From contig NZ_WVHT01000001.1 in the NCBI RefSeq assembly GCF_009834875.1, positions 434,001 through 498,000 of the forward strand: a DNA stretch of 64,000 nucleotides, written 5' to 3'. The notes under the pieces were generated by a model. That model had not been told where the DNA came from. It ran no database searches and saw nothing but the letters and a program-made list of their open reading frames with translations. The stretch comes from Hufsiella arboris (GTDB lineage: Bacteria > Bacteroidota > Bacteroidia > Sphingobacteriales > Sphingobacteriaceae). Positions 18,742-28,635 of this stretch are shown one piece after another; position 1 is the stretch's first letter; each line of letters opens with the position of its first letter. Position numbers and translations under genes: made by a program.

Positions 18742-20196
18742 TTAGAGTGATTTATTATTTTGAATTTCTCCTGAAGATATCGGCCATATATATGCTGGCG
18801 ACGTAGATTCCACAGCAGGAGCAGCTCCTTTAGCAGGAAACGGCAGATTTAGCCGGGTAATGTCAAACGATCGAAAGCCCTCGCCTAGTAGTTCTAATCT
18901 CTTTTCTGTTGAAATGGTGATTAACAAAGTAGCTGGCGTGCTCGTCTCAGCTGCAGAAAAAGTATATGCAGGATCAGATCTATGTCTAACTGCATTCAAC
19001 AGCGCTGTTGCCCTAACAACATCACCAGTACGGACCGACGCCTCAGCAAGGTTAAGTAATACTTCAGCGTATCGAATTACTGGGACATAATCGGTATAAG
19101 GTGACGGCTTTTTGAATTTTGTAAGGAAGAATTTCGTTTTACTTATGCCCACAAAACCCTTCCTGGCATCTAATGACGTAGCACCGCTTAAAGCCGGATT
19201 AGAATAAATTCCGTTCGCAGCAGTGTTGAAATAATATTCCTCATTGCCACCCCCTGCTGCAACATTATAATAATAGGCAAGTTGATTCTGAGTTCCCGGT
19301 GCGCTAAGATCGGTCATTGGCAATGATAATATTGCTTCCGATCCGACATAAGATCCTTCGAAGACCGCGGAAATTTTTGCCTCAAGAGTATTTATATTGC
19401 CTGTTGCGGCAGTAAAAGGTGCAGCAGCACTTACAATCTTATTTGCTTCAGTAACAACCTGCGCATAATTTCCCTGCGCAAGATAAACCCTTGTTTTCAG
19501 AGCTATAGCGGCATTCCGATGAGCTCGAGTTGGAATAGCTGTCAAAGGGAGATCAGCTTCAGCCTCATTTAGATCTTTAAGGATCTGTGTATAAATTTCG
19601 GCGACAGTACTTCGCTTAAGATCGTTGTTTTCAGCAGTCAATTCGCCTTTCAGACGAAGAGGAACAGCTGGGCTTGCGCCGTTATCCGCTAAGAATGGTT
19701 TAGCATACAATTGAATTAACTCGAAATATGCTAATGCGCGGCAAAACTTAGCTTCTGCAGTATATTGTTTCGCTAAATCGGCGCTAACAGAATTGGGATT
19801 GGCTACTAACCCATCGATAAGTAAATTCGCACGATTGATTGCTGTATATGCTGCGGACCATAAGTTCACAACCTCATTGGTATTAGAGTTTACGTTAAAG
19901 CGCCAGGTATCAAGCCCGGTCACCCCATTGCTTAAATTATTAATAAACTCCTCTCCTCTGATATCCATGTAAATCTGATATCTTCCGCCGAGGAACTGAC
20001 CGCTTTTCAAACCATTATAAACGCTATTTACTTGTGATTCAACGCGCGCCGGAGTAGCGAATGCATCGGCTTGCGCAAGTTGGGTTTTAGGCGTAATATC
20101 CAAAAAATCCTTCTTACACGACATCTCCATAAATAAGGGTAAAATGGCGATGCTTCCTATTACAATTTTATTTAAATTATTCTTTTTCATTTTCAT
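18742..20196 (-). CDS. SusD/RagB-family outer-membrane lipoprotein
   Basis: Second SusD in the window, 484 residues. The lipobox ends at C27 (MEMSC, then KKDFLDITP). Family features: GLKSGQFLGGRYQIYMDIRG, AEAKFCRALAYFELIQLYAK, AALKTRVYLAQGNYAQVVTEA, and a C-terminal EKRLELLGEGFRSFDITRLN. It caps the SusC barrel encoded just upstream (7 bases between). The start is taken at 20196; a longer frame would run into susC. Unlike the first pair, no degrading enzyme is attached, so the cargo cannot be guessed. Confidence 0.92.
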   Translation of the reverse strand: MKMKKNNLNKIVIGSIAILPLFMEMSCKKDFLDITPKTQLAQADAFATPARVESQVNSVYNGLKSGQFLGGRYQIYMDIRGEEFINNLSNGVTGLDTWRFNVNSNTNEVVNLWSAAYTAINRANLLIDGLVANPNSVSADLAKQYTAEAKFCRALAYFELIQLYAKPFLADNGASPAVPLRLKGELTAENNDLKRSTVAEIYTQILKDLNEAEADLPLTAIPTRAHRNAAIALKTRVYLAQGNYAQVVTEANKIVSAAAPFTAATGNINTLEAKISAVFEGSYVGSEAILSLPMTDLSAPGTQNQLAYYYNVAAGGGNEEYYFNTAANGIYSNPALSGATSLDARKGFVGISKTKFFLTKFKKPSPYTDYVPVIRYAEVLLNLAEASVRTGDVVRATALLNAVRHRSDPAYTFSAAETSTPATLLITISTEKRLELLGEGFRSFDITRLNLPFPAKGAAPAVESTSPAYIWPISSGEIQNNKSL

Positions 20197-20203
20197 AGTT
20201 CCA

Positions 20204-23200
20204 TTAAAAACCAACATTGAGACCAAACGTGAAAACTCTTCCTGATGGTGTAGCATTTCTGTCAACACTTGGAGCAAGGTTTCCGCTGTTACCACTTGCG
20301 GTTGCGTTACCGTTTACTGATACTTCAGGATCCGGTCCTGGATATTTTGTTATTATTACCAAATTGGTGGCCTGCGCATACACTCTTACAGAACTTAAGC
20401 CCTTTGCTGGTAATAAGCTTTTAGGAAAGCTATAGCCGAAAGCAATATTTCTAAGCTTAAGAAAGTCTCCGCTGAAAACGTTTTGTGATTCTGGAAGTGC
20501 AGATCCGTTAGAAGTATTATCACCATAAACCACTTTCGGGATATCGGTAACCTGGCCTGGTGTAGTCCACCTGTCTAACATTCCAACTTCATTGTTCCAG
20601 AAACGTTGGTCACGAAGTCCGGCGAGCGTTCCGTAATAAACCTTGTTGCCGCCTGAAAAGGTTATTCCAAGATTCATGTCAAATGCTTTATAACGGAAGT
20701 TATTGTCAAAACCGCCATACCAGGTTGGAATTGCATTACCTGTAATTTTTCCATCGAGTGTTGCATCAATCGCAGGAGCGACGGCACCTGCATTTGCACC
20801 TTCTAAATATAACCATCTGGAAGCTGTGGGACGTGCGAAACTGAATCGCACTTTATCTCCGTTCCTGTTAATAAATATACGCTCGCCAGTAGCAGGGTCA
20901 ACGCCCGCTGTCGGAACTGTAAAAATTGATCCTAAAGAATAGCCTACACGTGTAATATTTGCAGTCTCAAGCCCACTTGGTCCAAATAAATCAGCATTGT
21001 TGTTTGCCAAAGCTGTAACCCTATTTTTATTAGTGCTAAATGAAAGAGTTGAAGACCATGTGAAAGAACCTTTACGGATATTGGTCGAATTTACCGAGAA
21101 TTCGAATCCTTGGTTGTACATTGAACCAATGTTCGCTGCAATCGAGTTATTAGGAATACCTTTCGATGGAGATTGTGGTGAATTTAATATGAGGCCATCA
21201 ATATTGTTACGATAATAATCCGCATCAAAATTAATACGACCATCCAGAAAGCCAATAGTTAAGCCACCATCATACTTTTTACTGGTTTCCCATTTTAGAT
21301 TCGGATTGCCGGCTTGGTTAAATGCCAGCGCAGCACTTGTTCCATACAATCCTGGGTTATATAAATAAAGTGCCGCAAAATCGCTTAAACCAGCGTTACC
21401 AACCTTACCAAAACTTCCCCGGATTTTCAACATGCTAACGAGCTTGCTTATTCCCGAATTTTTGAAAAAGTTTTCCTCAGAAATAGCCCATCCGGCAGAT
21501 GCACCCCCGAAATTACCATACTTGTTTCCTTCTGCTAATGCCGATAAGCCGTCGCGACGGAAACTTCCGCTGATAAAATATCTCTTTTTATAATCGTAAT
21601 TAAGATTGGTAAAAAACGATCTGAAAGAGTTTTCGCCCTGTACAAGGTTTGCGGGAACGATTGTTCCATATGATCCCTGGAAAACATCAATAAAAGGGTC
21701 AATTACATTTGAACGCTGCGCGCCCCAACCATCAACTGATGTATGTTGTTCTTCGTAACCAACATATGCGTTGATACTATGATCCTTTCCGATGGTTCCA
21801 TTGTAGGATAAAGTATTAAACCAATCCCACCTCTTACTTTTTACAGTTCCATTAGTTGAAATACCGTTAGATGCATATCCGTCACCATTTATACGGTTGT
21901 TAAAGCCAATACTTTCTACATTTAAATTATTTAAACCGTAGTTCGTTTTAAATGTAAGTCCTTTTAATATCTCATATTGGCCGTAAAGCGTTGCAATTAA
22001 GTTGTTATTTTCAGAAGTAAACTTATCCTCATTAACCAATACTGCGGCATTTGGATAGCTCGGCGCCACAGCTGAGCTGTTTGCACCATAACCAATTGCT
22101 GATCCGGATACGTTATAAGAACCATCGGCGTTATATGCGGCAACGTTAGGTGGCAATACTATTGCCAAACGTCCTAAACCGCCAGTGTTAAAAGCCTGTC
22201 CAGGAAGCGATCCTGTCGAAGGTGCCTGGTTAAAACTATTGCTAAAATTGAAATTCGTTCCAACTTTGATTTTATCTGTAATGTTATGATCAAGATTAGC
22301 CCGGCCGATCATACGTTTATAGTCGTTTTTCCGGATAATACCTTGCTGATCTGTATAACCTACCGAGATATAATAGCTGGTTGAGGATGAAGCACCCGCA
22401 AAGTTTAAATTGTGGTTTTGCGAAACACCTGTACGATAAGCGAAATCGTACCAGTCAGTATTTAATGTGCTGCCGTCGTCTAGCTTCTGCAGTGCAAATG
22501 CCTGACTTTGGCCGGCGTTAGTCCGCGCTTCGTTTTTAAGTGTCACATATTGTTCGGCATTAAGAAGTTCGGGAAGCCGTTGAGTATTTGAGATACCAAC
22601 CCAGCCGTCGTAATTTACTTTTACTTTCCCCTGCGTTCCTTTTTTCGTGGTTATTACCACTACTCCGTTTGCAGCTCTTGAACCATAAATAGCTGTCGAA
22701 GCTGCATCCTTTAGAATATCAATAGATTGAATATCTTCAGGGTTAATATCACCCAGCGGATTACTTGGCGCATTTGTCTGAGATTGATCTCCTGTAAATA
22801 CCGGCAAGCCATCCACAACAATTAACGGGTAAGAACCAAGAGAAATTGAATTGAATCCTCTTACTCTGAAGACAGGAGGATTATTCAATACACCATTGGG
22901 CTGTATTACGCTAACGCCGGTCGCTTTACCCTGTAAAGCCTGCTCGAAGCTCTGTACAGGTTGGTTTCTTAATTTTTCACCACTTACACTGGCAACAGAT
23001 CCGGTAACGTCTCTTCTCGACTGAGTGCCGTAGCCTGTCACGATAACCTCGCCAAGTTGCTTTGCATCACCTCCTAATTCAACATTTAGAATACTTCCTT
23101 TTACCGCAACGGTTTGAGCTGTATAACCGATGTAAGAAAATGTCAATGACTCCTGACCACGCGGCAAAGTGATCGAAAATTTACCATCCGCATTTGTCTG

Positions 23201-23359
23201 GGTGCCGGTTTTGGTGCCTTTAATTACGACGCTGACTCCAGGCAGTGGAGTTCCGTCAGCCTGGTCGGTAACAGTTCCTGTTATCACACGCTCCTGGGCA
23301 AAAGCTTGTGACAGCAAAATGCTCATAAAAAGCATTAAGCTTTGTAAAATTCTTTTCAT
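20204..23359 (-). CDS. SusC/RagA-family TonB-linked outer-membrane transporter
   Basis: A 1051-residue TonB-dependent transporter. Signal peptide ending SQAFAQ, then a carboxypeptidase-regulatory-like domain (GTVTDQADGTPLPGVSVVIK), the plug with QALQGKATGVSVIQPNG and YPLIVVDGLPV, DIQSIDILKDAASTAIYGSR, and a barrel with repeated aromatic strands ending in FTFGLNVGF. First gene of a two-gene susC-susD operon. No FecI/FecR-type regulator is beside it. It is about 27 residues longer than the first SusC and clearly different in the barrel, so the pairs are not a recent duplication. Confidence 0.93.
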   Translation of the reverse strand: MKRILQSLMLFMSILLSQAFAQERVITGTVTDQADGTPLPGVSVVIKGTKTGTQTNADGKFSITLPRGQESLTFSYIGYTAQTVAVKGSILNVELGGDAKQLGEVIVTGYGTQSRRDVTGSVASVSGEKLRNQPVQSFEQALQGKATGVSVIQPNGVLNNPPVFRVRGFNSISLGSYPLIVVDGLPVFTGDQSQTNAPSNPLGDINPEDIQSIDILKDAASTAIYGSRAANGVVVITTKKGTQGKVKVNYDGWVGISNTQRLPELLNAEQYVTLKNEARTNAGQSQAFALQKLDDGSTLNTDWYDFAYRTGVSQNHNLNFAGASSSTSYYISVGYTDQQGIIRKNDYKRMIGRANLDHNITDKIKVGTNFNFSNSFNQAPSTGSLPGQAFNTGGLGRLAIVLPPNVAAYNADGSYNVSGSAIGYGANSSAVAPSYPNAAVLVNEDKFTSENNNLIATLYGQYEILKGLTFKTNYGLNNLNVESIGFNNRINGDGYASNGISTNGTVKSKRWDWFNTLSYNGTIGKDHSINAYVGYEEQHTSVDGWGAQRSNVIDPFIDVFQGSYGTIVPANLVQGENSFRSFFTNLNYDYKKRYFISGSFRRDGLSALAEGNKYGNFGGASAGWAISEENFFKNSGISKLVSMLKIRGSFGKVGNAGLSDFAALYLYNPGLYGTSAALAFNQAGNPNLKWETSKKYDGGLTIGFLDGRINFDADYYRNNIDGLILNSPQSPSKGIPNNSIAANIGSMYNQGFEFSVNSTNIRKGSFTWSSTLSFSTNKNRVTALANNNADLFGPSGLETANITRVGYSLGSIFTVPTAGVDPATGERIFINRNGDKVRFSFARPTASRWLYLEGANAGAVAPAIDATLDGKITGNAIPTWYGGFDNNFRYKAFDMNLGITFSGGNKVYYGTLAGLRDQRFWNNEVGMLDRWTTPGQVTDIPKVVYGDNTSNGSALPESQNVFSGDFLKLRNIAFGYSFPKSLLPAKGLSSVRVYAQATNLVIITKYPGPDPEVSVNGNATASGNSGNLAPSVDRNATPSGRVFTFGLNVGF

Positions 23360-23471
23360 ACGCTAATCTTATTTTTGTTTGAATCGTAAATATGAAATTA
23401 AGAAAATGCAAATCCAAGTTTTTTTTAATAGTTTTTTACAATACGATGCAACATTTTGTATTAGTAAAAAT

Positions 23472-23506
23472 AAAAAGGGCCAATATTTAAAATATTGACC
23501 CTTTTT
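23472..23506 (-). terminator. Intrinsic terminator after the phosphatase gene
   Basis: On the minus strand AAAAAGGGTCAATAT pairs with ATTGGCCCTTTTT around a short AT loop, followed by TATTTTTA. It sits 17 bases past the stop of the phosphatase gene and before susC, and closes the fumC-to-phosphatase run. Confidence 0.75.
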
Positions 23507-23522
23507 CGAATTTACACCTTAG

Positions 23523-23954
23523 TTAATTACCTGGAATGATTCTTTCACATCCTCTTTTTATCATTTGATACACCGGATCAAATAATTTGTGATCATAATA
23601 AGGGTCTGGTACAACTTCCGTATCTAATAATAACTTTACTTTTTCCTCATCAGCCATGTTTCTGGCGAGATTTAGCACGTCTGCCAGATTACTCTTATCC
23701 ATCACGTATATCCTGTCGTAGTAATCGAAATCGCTAACGCGGAACTGGCGACAGCACTGCTTGGAAATATCTACGCCATATTTCTTTGCTATAGCAATAG
23801 ACCGGGAATCCGGAGCTTCCCCAATATGCCAATTTCCTGTACCGGCCGAATCCACCTCCCAGTTTAAGCCATGCTTTTCAACAAGACTTTCCATAATACC
23901 ATGCGCCAACGGTGAGCGGCATATGTTCCCCAGGCAAACCATTAAGATTTTCAT
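23523..23954 (-). CDS. Low-molecular-weight protein-tyrosine phosphatase
   Basis: A cytoplasmic phosphatase of 143 residues. The P-loop CLGNICRS (C7 nucleophile, R13) is at the N-terminus and the general acid D117 lies in VPDPYY, giving the full catalytic set. Such enzymes remove phosphate from tyrosine on proteins, often those controlling polysaccharide export; no partner kinase is visible here. It follows the S1/P1 nuclease gene after one base and is the last gene of the unit, before a strong hairpin. Confidence 0.93.
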   Translation of the reverse strand: MKILMVCLGNICRSPLAHGIMESLVEKHGLNWEVDSAGTGNWHIGEAPDSRSIAIAKKYGVDISKQCCRQFRVSDFDYYDRIYVMDKSNLADVLNLARNMADEEKVKLLLDTEVVPDPYYDHKLFDPVYQMIKRGCERIIPGN

Positions 23955-23955
23955 C

Positions 23956-24753
23956 CTAAGCGAAAATCTGGTTCAGGATTGCGGCTAAATGAACCCCGCC
24001 TTTTAGTAATTGCCTGTTCAACGTTTCCACATAGTCAAAATTGTAGCGGTAACTTAACTTATCTCCATCCTTTACTCCTTTATAAATTTTGTCAGCTTCA
24101 AGACTCGAATCATAAAGCCATTTACTCACATTGACTTTTTTCCATTCTTTTAGTTGGAGCTGGGTCGGGAAATTTATGGCCTTTACATACTCTGTGTAAC
24201 TTAACTGCTGGTATTCAATTAACCCTGAATCCCAAACCGAATGAAGATTGCTTGGCTGGCCAAACCAGGTAACTTTGATATCGTTTCCGCCTTTATCTTC
24301 TGTGTGACCTGTATGCATTGGCTGATGAATATCGCCTACGATATGGATTACTAATCGCAGATACATTACTTTTTTATCCTGGGGAAGATTTTTCTTTTTT
24401 AATTCTGCCACCAGGAAATTAAGCTTCGTATAGGCGTCTGTAGCAGTATCCCTTTGTAAATACTGTTGCATTTCAGGGTACGAGTACTGCTTGTCGAAAT
24501 CAACATAGTGCCAGGGACTCAGGTAACTGTAAGCTTTATCAGATTTAATAAAGTCGGGCCAGTTGCTTGCCATTGCCATAGATTCATTGCCCAGGATTTG
24601 CTTTATCTGCAAGCGTGCTTTGTCTGTCAGGTAGCTTTCTGCAATTTGTCCCACGATGCGATGGCCCAGCATGCCCCAGGCCATAGATTTTGATGGTACG
24701 TAAAATAATGTGACGATTAGGATTAGCTTAAAAATTCTTTTTTTCATATTCAT
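23956..24753 (-). CDS. S1/P1-family nuclease, secreted
   Basis: A zinc-dependent single-strand nuclease/3'-nucleotidase of 265 residues, exported. The signal peptide ends SKSMA just before W26; in this family the mature N-terminal Trp is itself a zinc ligand, and here it is followed by GMLGHRIVGQIAE with H31. Other ligands appear in WPDFIKSD, SPWHYVDFD, LRLVIHIVGDIHQPMH and GGNDIKVTW with LHSVWDSGLI. It probably degrades nucleic acids outside the inner membrane. Its start overlaps the end of the upstream lipoprotein gene by four bases. Confidence 0.93.
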   Translation of the reverse strand: MNMKKRIFKLILIVTLFYVPSKSMAWGMLGHRIVGQIAESYLTDKARLQIKQILGNESMAMASNWPDFIKSDKAYSYLSPWHYVDFDKQYSYPEMQQYLQRDTATDAYTKLNFLVAELKKKNLPQDKKVMYLRLVIHIVGDIHQPMHTGHTEDKGGNDIKVTWFGQPSNLHSVWDSGLIEYQQLSYTEYVKAINFPTQLQLKEWKKVNVSKWLYDSSLEADKIYKGVKDGDKLSYRYNFDYVETLNRQLLKGGVHLAAILNQIFA

Positions 24754-25265
24754 TCTATTGGTTTAGGATCACAGGTAATCCTTTTTTTTAAAATTAGCGA
24801 AACAGGAACGTGACTTTGAGCGCTTTGAAATGAAAGTGTGTCGCCATCATTTTTTATTATATGCAAGGCATCCAAATATTGCCCGATCCGGTAGCAACCG
24901 GTTATTTTTTGTTTCCAGTTGGGTTTTGTAAAGGTTCCGTTGAGGTATACGGTATCGTGGCTTGCAGCATAAGTTCCCCTGGCGTATTCTTTCCAGATAC
25001 CCTCGTTAAAACACTGATCTTCATAACGATTGTGTTTTCCGTGTGTTACAAAACTTGCATAAAATGAATCACAGGTAAAGGTATAGCTAGTTTCCGTATA
25101 CTCCATAAGCTGCTCCTTATAAGGTATTGTTTGCTGAACCCAAATCCCCTGCAATGCCTGGTCACCTCTTCCCTGAACGTTTTTATTGAACGTACAAGCC
25201 TGTGTTGCTCCTAGCAATACAAACAGCAAAAAAGGAAACTTCCCTAACTTATCTAACGGCTTCAT
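24750..25265 (-). CDS. Hypothetical lipoprotein downstream of fumC
   Basis: 171 residues with a lipobox ending at C24 (GATQAC). The rest is beta-rich with LQGIWVQQTIPYKEQLMEYT near the start and repeated Tyr/Thr strands (YTFTCDSFYASF, YAASHDTVYLNGTF), a lipocalin-like look without a firm family match. The ATG at 25265 is chosen because it gives a clean lipoprotein signal; the frame is open further upstream into fumC. It lies 29 bases after the fumC stop and overlaps the S1/P1 nuclease gene by four bases, so it probably shares the fumC transcript. Role unknown. Confidence 0.75.
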   Translation of the reverse strand: MKPLDKLGKFPFLLFVLLGATQACTFNKNVQGRGDQALQGIWVQQTIPYKEQLMEYTETSYTFTCDSFYASFVTHGKHNRYEDQCFNEGIWKEYARGTYAASHDTVYLNGTFTKPNWKQKITGCYRIGQYLDALHIIKNDGDTLSFQSAQSHVPVSLILKKRITCDPKPIE

Positions 25266-25294
25266 AAACCCGGTGCCTGTTTGAAATGTATGTA

Positions 25295-26692
25295 CTATTT
25301 CAAACCTCCGATCATATCTTCCGGCTTTACCCATTGGTCAAACTGCTCGCTGGTAAGCAGTCCAAGTTCAACGGCGACTTCACGTAATGATTTATTTTGC
25401 TTATGGGCTGTTTTAGCGATTTTAGCAGCATTTTCATACCCTATATGCGGATTAAGAGCTGTTACAAGCATTAACGAATTTTCAACATGCTTCTTAATAC
25501 CTTCGTAATTAGGCTCGATACCTACGGCACAATGATCGTTAAATGAAACACAAGCATCGCCTAACAAGCGCGCCGACTGGAGAAAGTTTGCCGCCATAAC
25601 CGGCTTAAACACGTTCAATTCGTAATGGCCGTTTGATCCACCGATGGAAATGGTCACGTCATTACCCATAACCTGGGCAGCGACCATTGTCATCGCCTCA
25701 TTTTGCGTAGGGTTTACTTTCCCGGGCATGATCGACGAGCCGGGTTCATTTTCCGGGATAAAAATCTCGCCGATTCCTGAACGTGGGCCAGATGCAAGCA
25801 TCCTGATATCGTTGGCAATTTTCATTAACGAAACGGCAAGTTGCTTTAAGGCGCCGTGGGTTTCAACGATGGCATCGTGAGATGCAAGCGCTTCAAATTT
25901 ATTTTCGGCTGTACGGAATGGCAACGCAGTGAACTGAGCAATATATTCTGCAACTTTCACGTCATAACCTTTTGGTGTGTTAATTCCGGTTCCAACGGCG
26001 GTTCCCCCAAGAGCAAGTTCTGATAAATGATCAAGCGTATTGCGCAGTGCCTTTAATCCGTGATTAAGTTGTGAGACATATCCTGAAAACTCCTGGCCAA
26101 GTGTTAGCGGAGTTGCATCCATTAAATGAGTACGGCCAATTTTAACTACGTCTTTAAATGCATCGGATTTGGCTTTTAAAGTGTCTCTTAATTTTTCAAC
26201 GCCTGGGATTGTGGTGCCGATGACCATCTTATATGCAGCGATATGCATAGCAGTTGGATACGTGTCGTTAGACGATTGCGACTTGTTTACATCATCATTT
26301 GGATGGATAAACGTTTTGCCCTCACCAAGCTTATCTCCCTGCAGAACATGCGAACGGTTTGCAACGACCTCGTTTACATTCATGTTTGACTGGGTTCCGG
26401 AACCTGTCTGCCAGATCACGAGAGGGAATTCTTCCGCTAAGCCGCCTGCCAGAATTTCGTCACAAACCTGGGCGATTAAATCCCGCTTTTCTGCCGGCAA
26501 CACGCCACAGTCTGTATTTGTATAAGCCGCCGCCTTTTTAAGATAAGCGAAAGCTTCTATAATCTCTTTAGGCATCGAAGCCTCGGGCCCTATTTTAAAG
26601 TTATTACGTGATCTTTCTGTCTGTGCGCCCCAGTATTTATCGGCTGGTACCTGCACTTCTCCCATAGTATCGTGTTCAATTCTGTAAGCCAT
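25295..26692 (-). CDS. fumC: Fumarate hydratase class II
   Basis: Interconverts fumarate and malate in the TCA cycle; the iron-free tetrameric type. 465 residues, normal length. Seen: [44 protein letters not shown], and the superfamily signature [13 protein letters not shown] with the catalytic-loop Ser. A -7 element TAACTTTG is found upstream at 26714-26721. Downstream genes (lipoprotein, nuclease, phosphatase) follow closely on the same strand but have no obvious metabolic link. Confidence 0.97.
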   Translation of the reverse strand: MAYRIEHDTMGEVQVPADKYWGAQTERSRNNFKIGPEASMPKEIIEAFAYLKKAAAYTNTDCGVLPAEKRDLIAQVCDEILAGGLAEEFPLVIWQTGSGTQSNMNVNEVVANRSHVLQGDKLGEGKTFIHPNDDVNKSQSSNDTYPTAMHIAAYKMVIGTTIPGVEKLRDTLKAKSDAFKDVVKIGRTHLMDATPLTLGQEFSGYVSQLNHGLKALRNTLDHLSELALGGTAVGTGINTPKGYDVKVAEYIAQFTALPFRTAENKFEALASHDAIVETHGALKQLAVSLMKIANDIRMLASGPRSGIGEIFIPENEPGSSIMPGKVNPTQNEAMTMVAAQVMGNDVTISIGGSNGHYELNVFKPVMAANFLQSARLLGDACVSFNDHCAVGIEPNYEGIKKHVENSLMLVTALNPHIGYENAAKIAKTAHKQNKSLREVAVELGLLTSEQFDQWVKPEDMIGGLK

Positions 26693-26713
26693 TGTTCATC
26701 GTTTAATTATGCG

Positions 26714-26721
26714 CAAAGTTA
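26714..26721 (-). promoter_or_regulatory. Putative -7 element of fumC promoter
   Basis: TAACTTTG on the minus strand fits TAnnTTTG, 21 bases before the fumC ATG. No good -33 TTG at the usual distance. Confidence 0.45.
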
Positions 26722-26880
26722 TATTATTCTGTACAAGCAGGAAAGTCTTTGTCGAACCTGTTACATTGGCGTTTAGTCACTGAAAACACGGATTAATTTC
26801 ACCCGAATATTGTTTAAAACTCTTTTTATATGACCAAGCAATAATTTCTATTTTCAGCCTTTCTTTTATGAGGCCGAGAT

Positions 26881-28092
26881 ATGACGCGTATTTTAAAATC
26901 CATTCTACCTATTTGTTTGCTAATCAGCATGTTCACAGCATGTCAAAATAATTCAAAACAAGACACAAATTTTGCAAGGAAACCAACCGACGACAAAACT
27001 GACAGTTTATTGCTGGTTTACGATCCTGCGAAAGCCGATCAACGCATTGATGCGTTTATGAAAGAACTCCATCGCACCCGTGCTTTTAACGGCAATGTAC
27101 TGGTAGCCAAAAAGGGCAAAATATTATATGAAAATGCTATCGGCTGGGCCGATTATCTGCATCGCGACAGTTTGAAACTTGGCTCACAATTCGAGCTTGC
27201 TTCTGTATCAAAAACCATGACCGCCACAGCCATACTCATGCTGATGGAACGTGGAAAGCTAAAACTCGACCAAAATGTAAAGGACTTTTTCCCGGATTTT
27301 CCATATGATGGTATAACTATAAAGCTTCTTTTAACGCACCGCTCGGGGCTGATGAACTATGTTTATTTCGTAGATAACATCTGGAAGAAAAACCACAAAG
27401 ATGAGCGCAAAGGCATCACTAATATGGATGTAATGAATCTGATAGCCGAATATAAACCGGCACCTTACACACAGCCAAACCGCGTTTTTCACTACAATAA
27501 TTCCAATTTCATGATTTTGGGAGCTATCATCGAAAAGGTGACAGGAAAATCCTATGCTGAATTTATGAAGGAAAACGTTTTTAATCCAGCAGGAATGAAA
27601 CACACCGCGGTCTATTCTAAAGCCGTTTATGACAAAATACCGGTTGATGTTGTTGGTCACGATCGCGGACAATGGAGGTATTCTGTTGTTCAAAACTTTT
27701 TAGACGGGCCGGTTGGCGATAAAGGCGTTTATAGCACGGTCAACGATCTGTATCTTTTTGATCACGCGCTAAAAACAGGCAGGCTATTAAAACAGCAAAC
27801 TCTTGATTCTGCTTATACCGGACACAATCCGGCCATTCGCGGCCATTTCAACTATGGCTATGGTTGGAGAATATTTGATTCGCCGGGGGAAAAAGTTGTT
27901 TATCATACCGGTTGGTGGCATGGTTTCAGACATATCTATCTCCGCGACTTGAAAAATGACGTAACGATTGTACTATTAACTAACCTTTCAAATGGAAGTT
28001 TGTTAAAACTCGACGGACTTTTTAACATTGTTGGCATGCCTGTTGTAAGAAAAAGTGCTTATACCGGATCGGGCGAAACGGCCGAAGATTGA
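26881..28092 (+). CDS. Serine hydrolase of the class C beta-lactamase/DD-peptidase fold
   Basis: A 403-residue lipoprotein; the lipobox ends at C21 (FTAC). Active-site motifs of the penicillin-binding fold are present: S108-V-S-K111 (nucleophile in ELASVSKTMTA), a YxN motif in VFHYNNSNFMILG, and HTGWWHGF in place of KTG. Such proteins include esterases, D-aminopeptidases and some beta-lactamases; the HTG form and lipid anchor argue for an esterase or peptidase at the cell surface more than for antibiotic resistance. It stands alone, followed after about 110 bases by a receiver-domain gene. Confidence 0.85.
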   Translation: MTRILKSILPICLLISMFTACQNNSKQDTNFARKPTDDKTDSLLLVYDPAKADQRIDAFMKELHRTRAFNGNVLVAKKGKILYENAIGWADYLHRDSLKLGSQFELASVSKTMTATAILMLMERGKLKLDQNVKDFFPDFPYDGITIKLLLTHRSGLMNYVYFVDNIWKKNHKDERKGITNMDVMNLIAEYKPAPYTQPNRVFHYNNSNFMILGAIIEKVTGKSYAEFMKENVFNPAGMKHTAVYSKAVYDKIPVDVVGHDRGQWRYSVVQNFLDGPVGDKGVYSTVNDLYLFDHALKTGRLLKQQTLDSAYTGHNPAIRGHFNYGYGWRIFDSPGEKVVYHTGWWHGFRHIYLRDLKNDVTIVLLTNLSNGSLLKLDGLFNIVGMPVVRKSAYTGSGETAED

Positions 28093-28205
28093 TTAATGTA
28101 ACATTTTCACTGTTTCAGCACATTTTCCGATTGGCTAATTTATTTCTTTATTCTTTACAGTAATTTAGATCGCGAACAATGCACCCAGCCACCAAAGGCA
28201 ATATT

Positions 28206-28586
28206 ATGAGTAAGGTATTTATTATAGATGACGATCCGATACATCAGAGAATTGCCCAGATAATGATTGAAAAGCATGCGATCTTCAACGATTACCGGAG
28301 TTTTACCGAGCCGGTAAAAGCGCTTGAATTCCTGGAAGAGAACAAGCATGAAGCGGCCATATTGCCTGACGTTATTTTGCTGGATTTGAATATGCCGGTT
28401 TTTGATGGGTGGGATTTTCTTTCAGGCATTGAAAAATTTATAAACCTGCTGCAAAAAAAAGTGAGAATTTTTATCGTCAGTTCGTCGATTGATGAGAAAG
28501 ATAAGCTCCGTTCTAAAAATTACCCCTTCGTAAACGGCTTTATTTCTAAGCCATTGTCGCCAGATATTATCAGAAGTACGCTCTGA
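28206..28586 (+). CDS. Single-domain response regulator
   Basis: A 126-residue receiver domain with nothing attached. The acidic pocket IIDDDP (D8-D10), the phosphoacceptor D60 in VILLDLNMPVFDGWDFL, the Ser switch in IFIVSSSI and the Lys in FISKPLS are all present. It should take phosphate from a histidine kinase encoded elsewhere and act through protein contacts. The ATG at 28206 is preferred; a frame from 28179 adds nine residues outside the fold. No kinase lies nearby. Confidence 0.9.
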   Translation: MSKVFIIDDDPIHQRIAQIMIEKHAIFNDYRSFTEPVKALEFLEENKHEAAILPDVILLDLNMPVFDGWDFLSGIEKFINLLQKKVRIFIVSSSIDEKDKLRSKNYPFVNGFISKPLSPDIIRSTL

Positions 28587-28610
28587 ACTTTTCGCCAGGC
28601 GGGATGTTTA

Positions 28611-28629
28611 TACATTTGTACAAAATGTA
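28611..28629 (+). promoter_or_regulatory. Promoter -7 element inside an inverted repeat upstream of ybaB
   Basis: TACATTTG (28611-28618) fits the TAnnTTTG -7 element 18 bases before the ybaB ATG. The same bases are the left half of a perfect inverted repeat TACATTT-GTACA-AAATGTA, so a protein bound there would cover the promoter. Confidence 0.45.
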
Positions 28630-28635
28630 AATATT

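Noticed and set aside
26881-28092. Class C beta-lactamase
   Set aside because: HTG replaces KTG and the protein is a lipoprotein; esterase or peptidase function is more likely.
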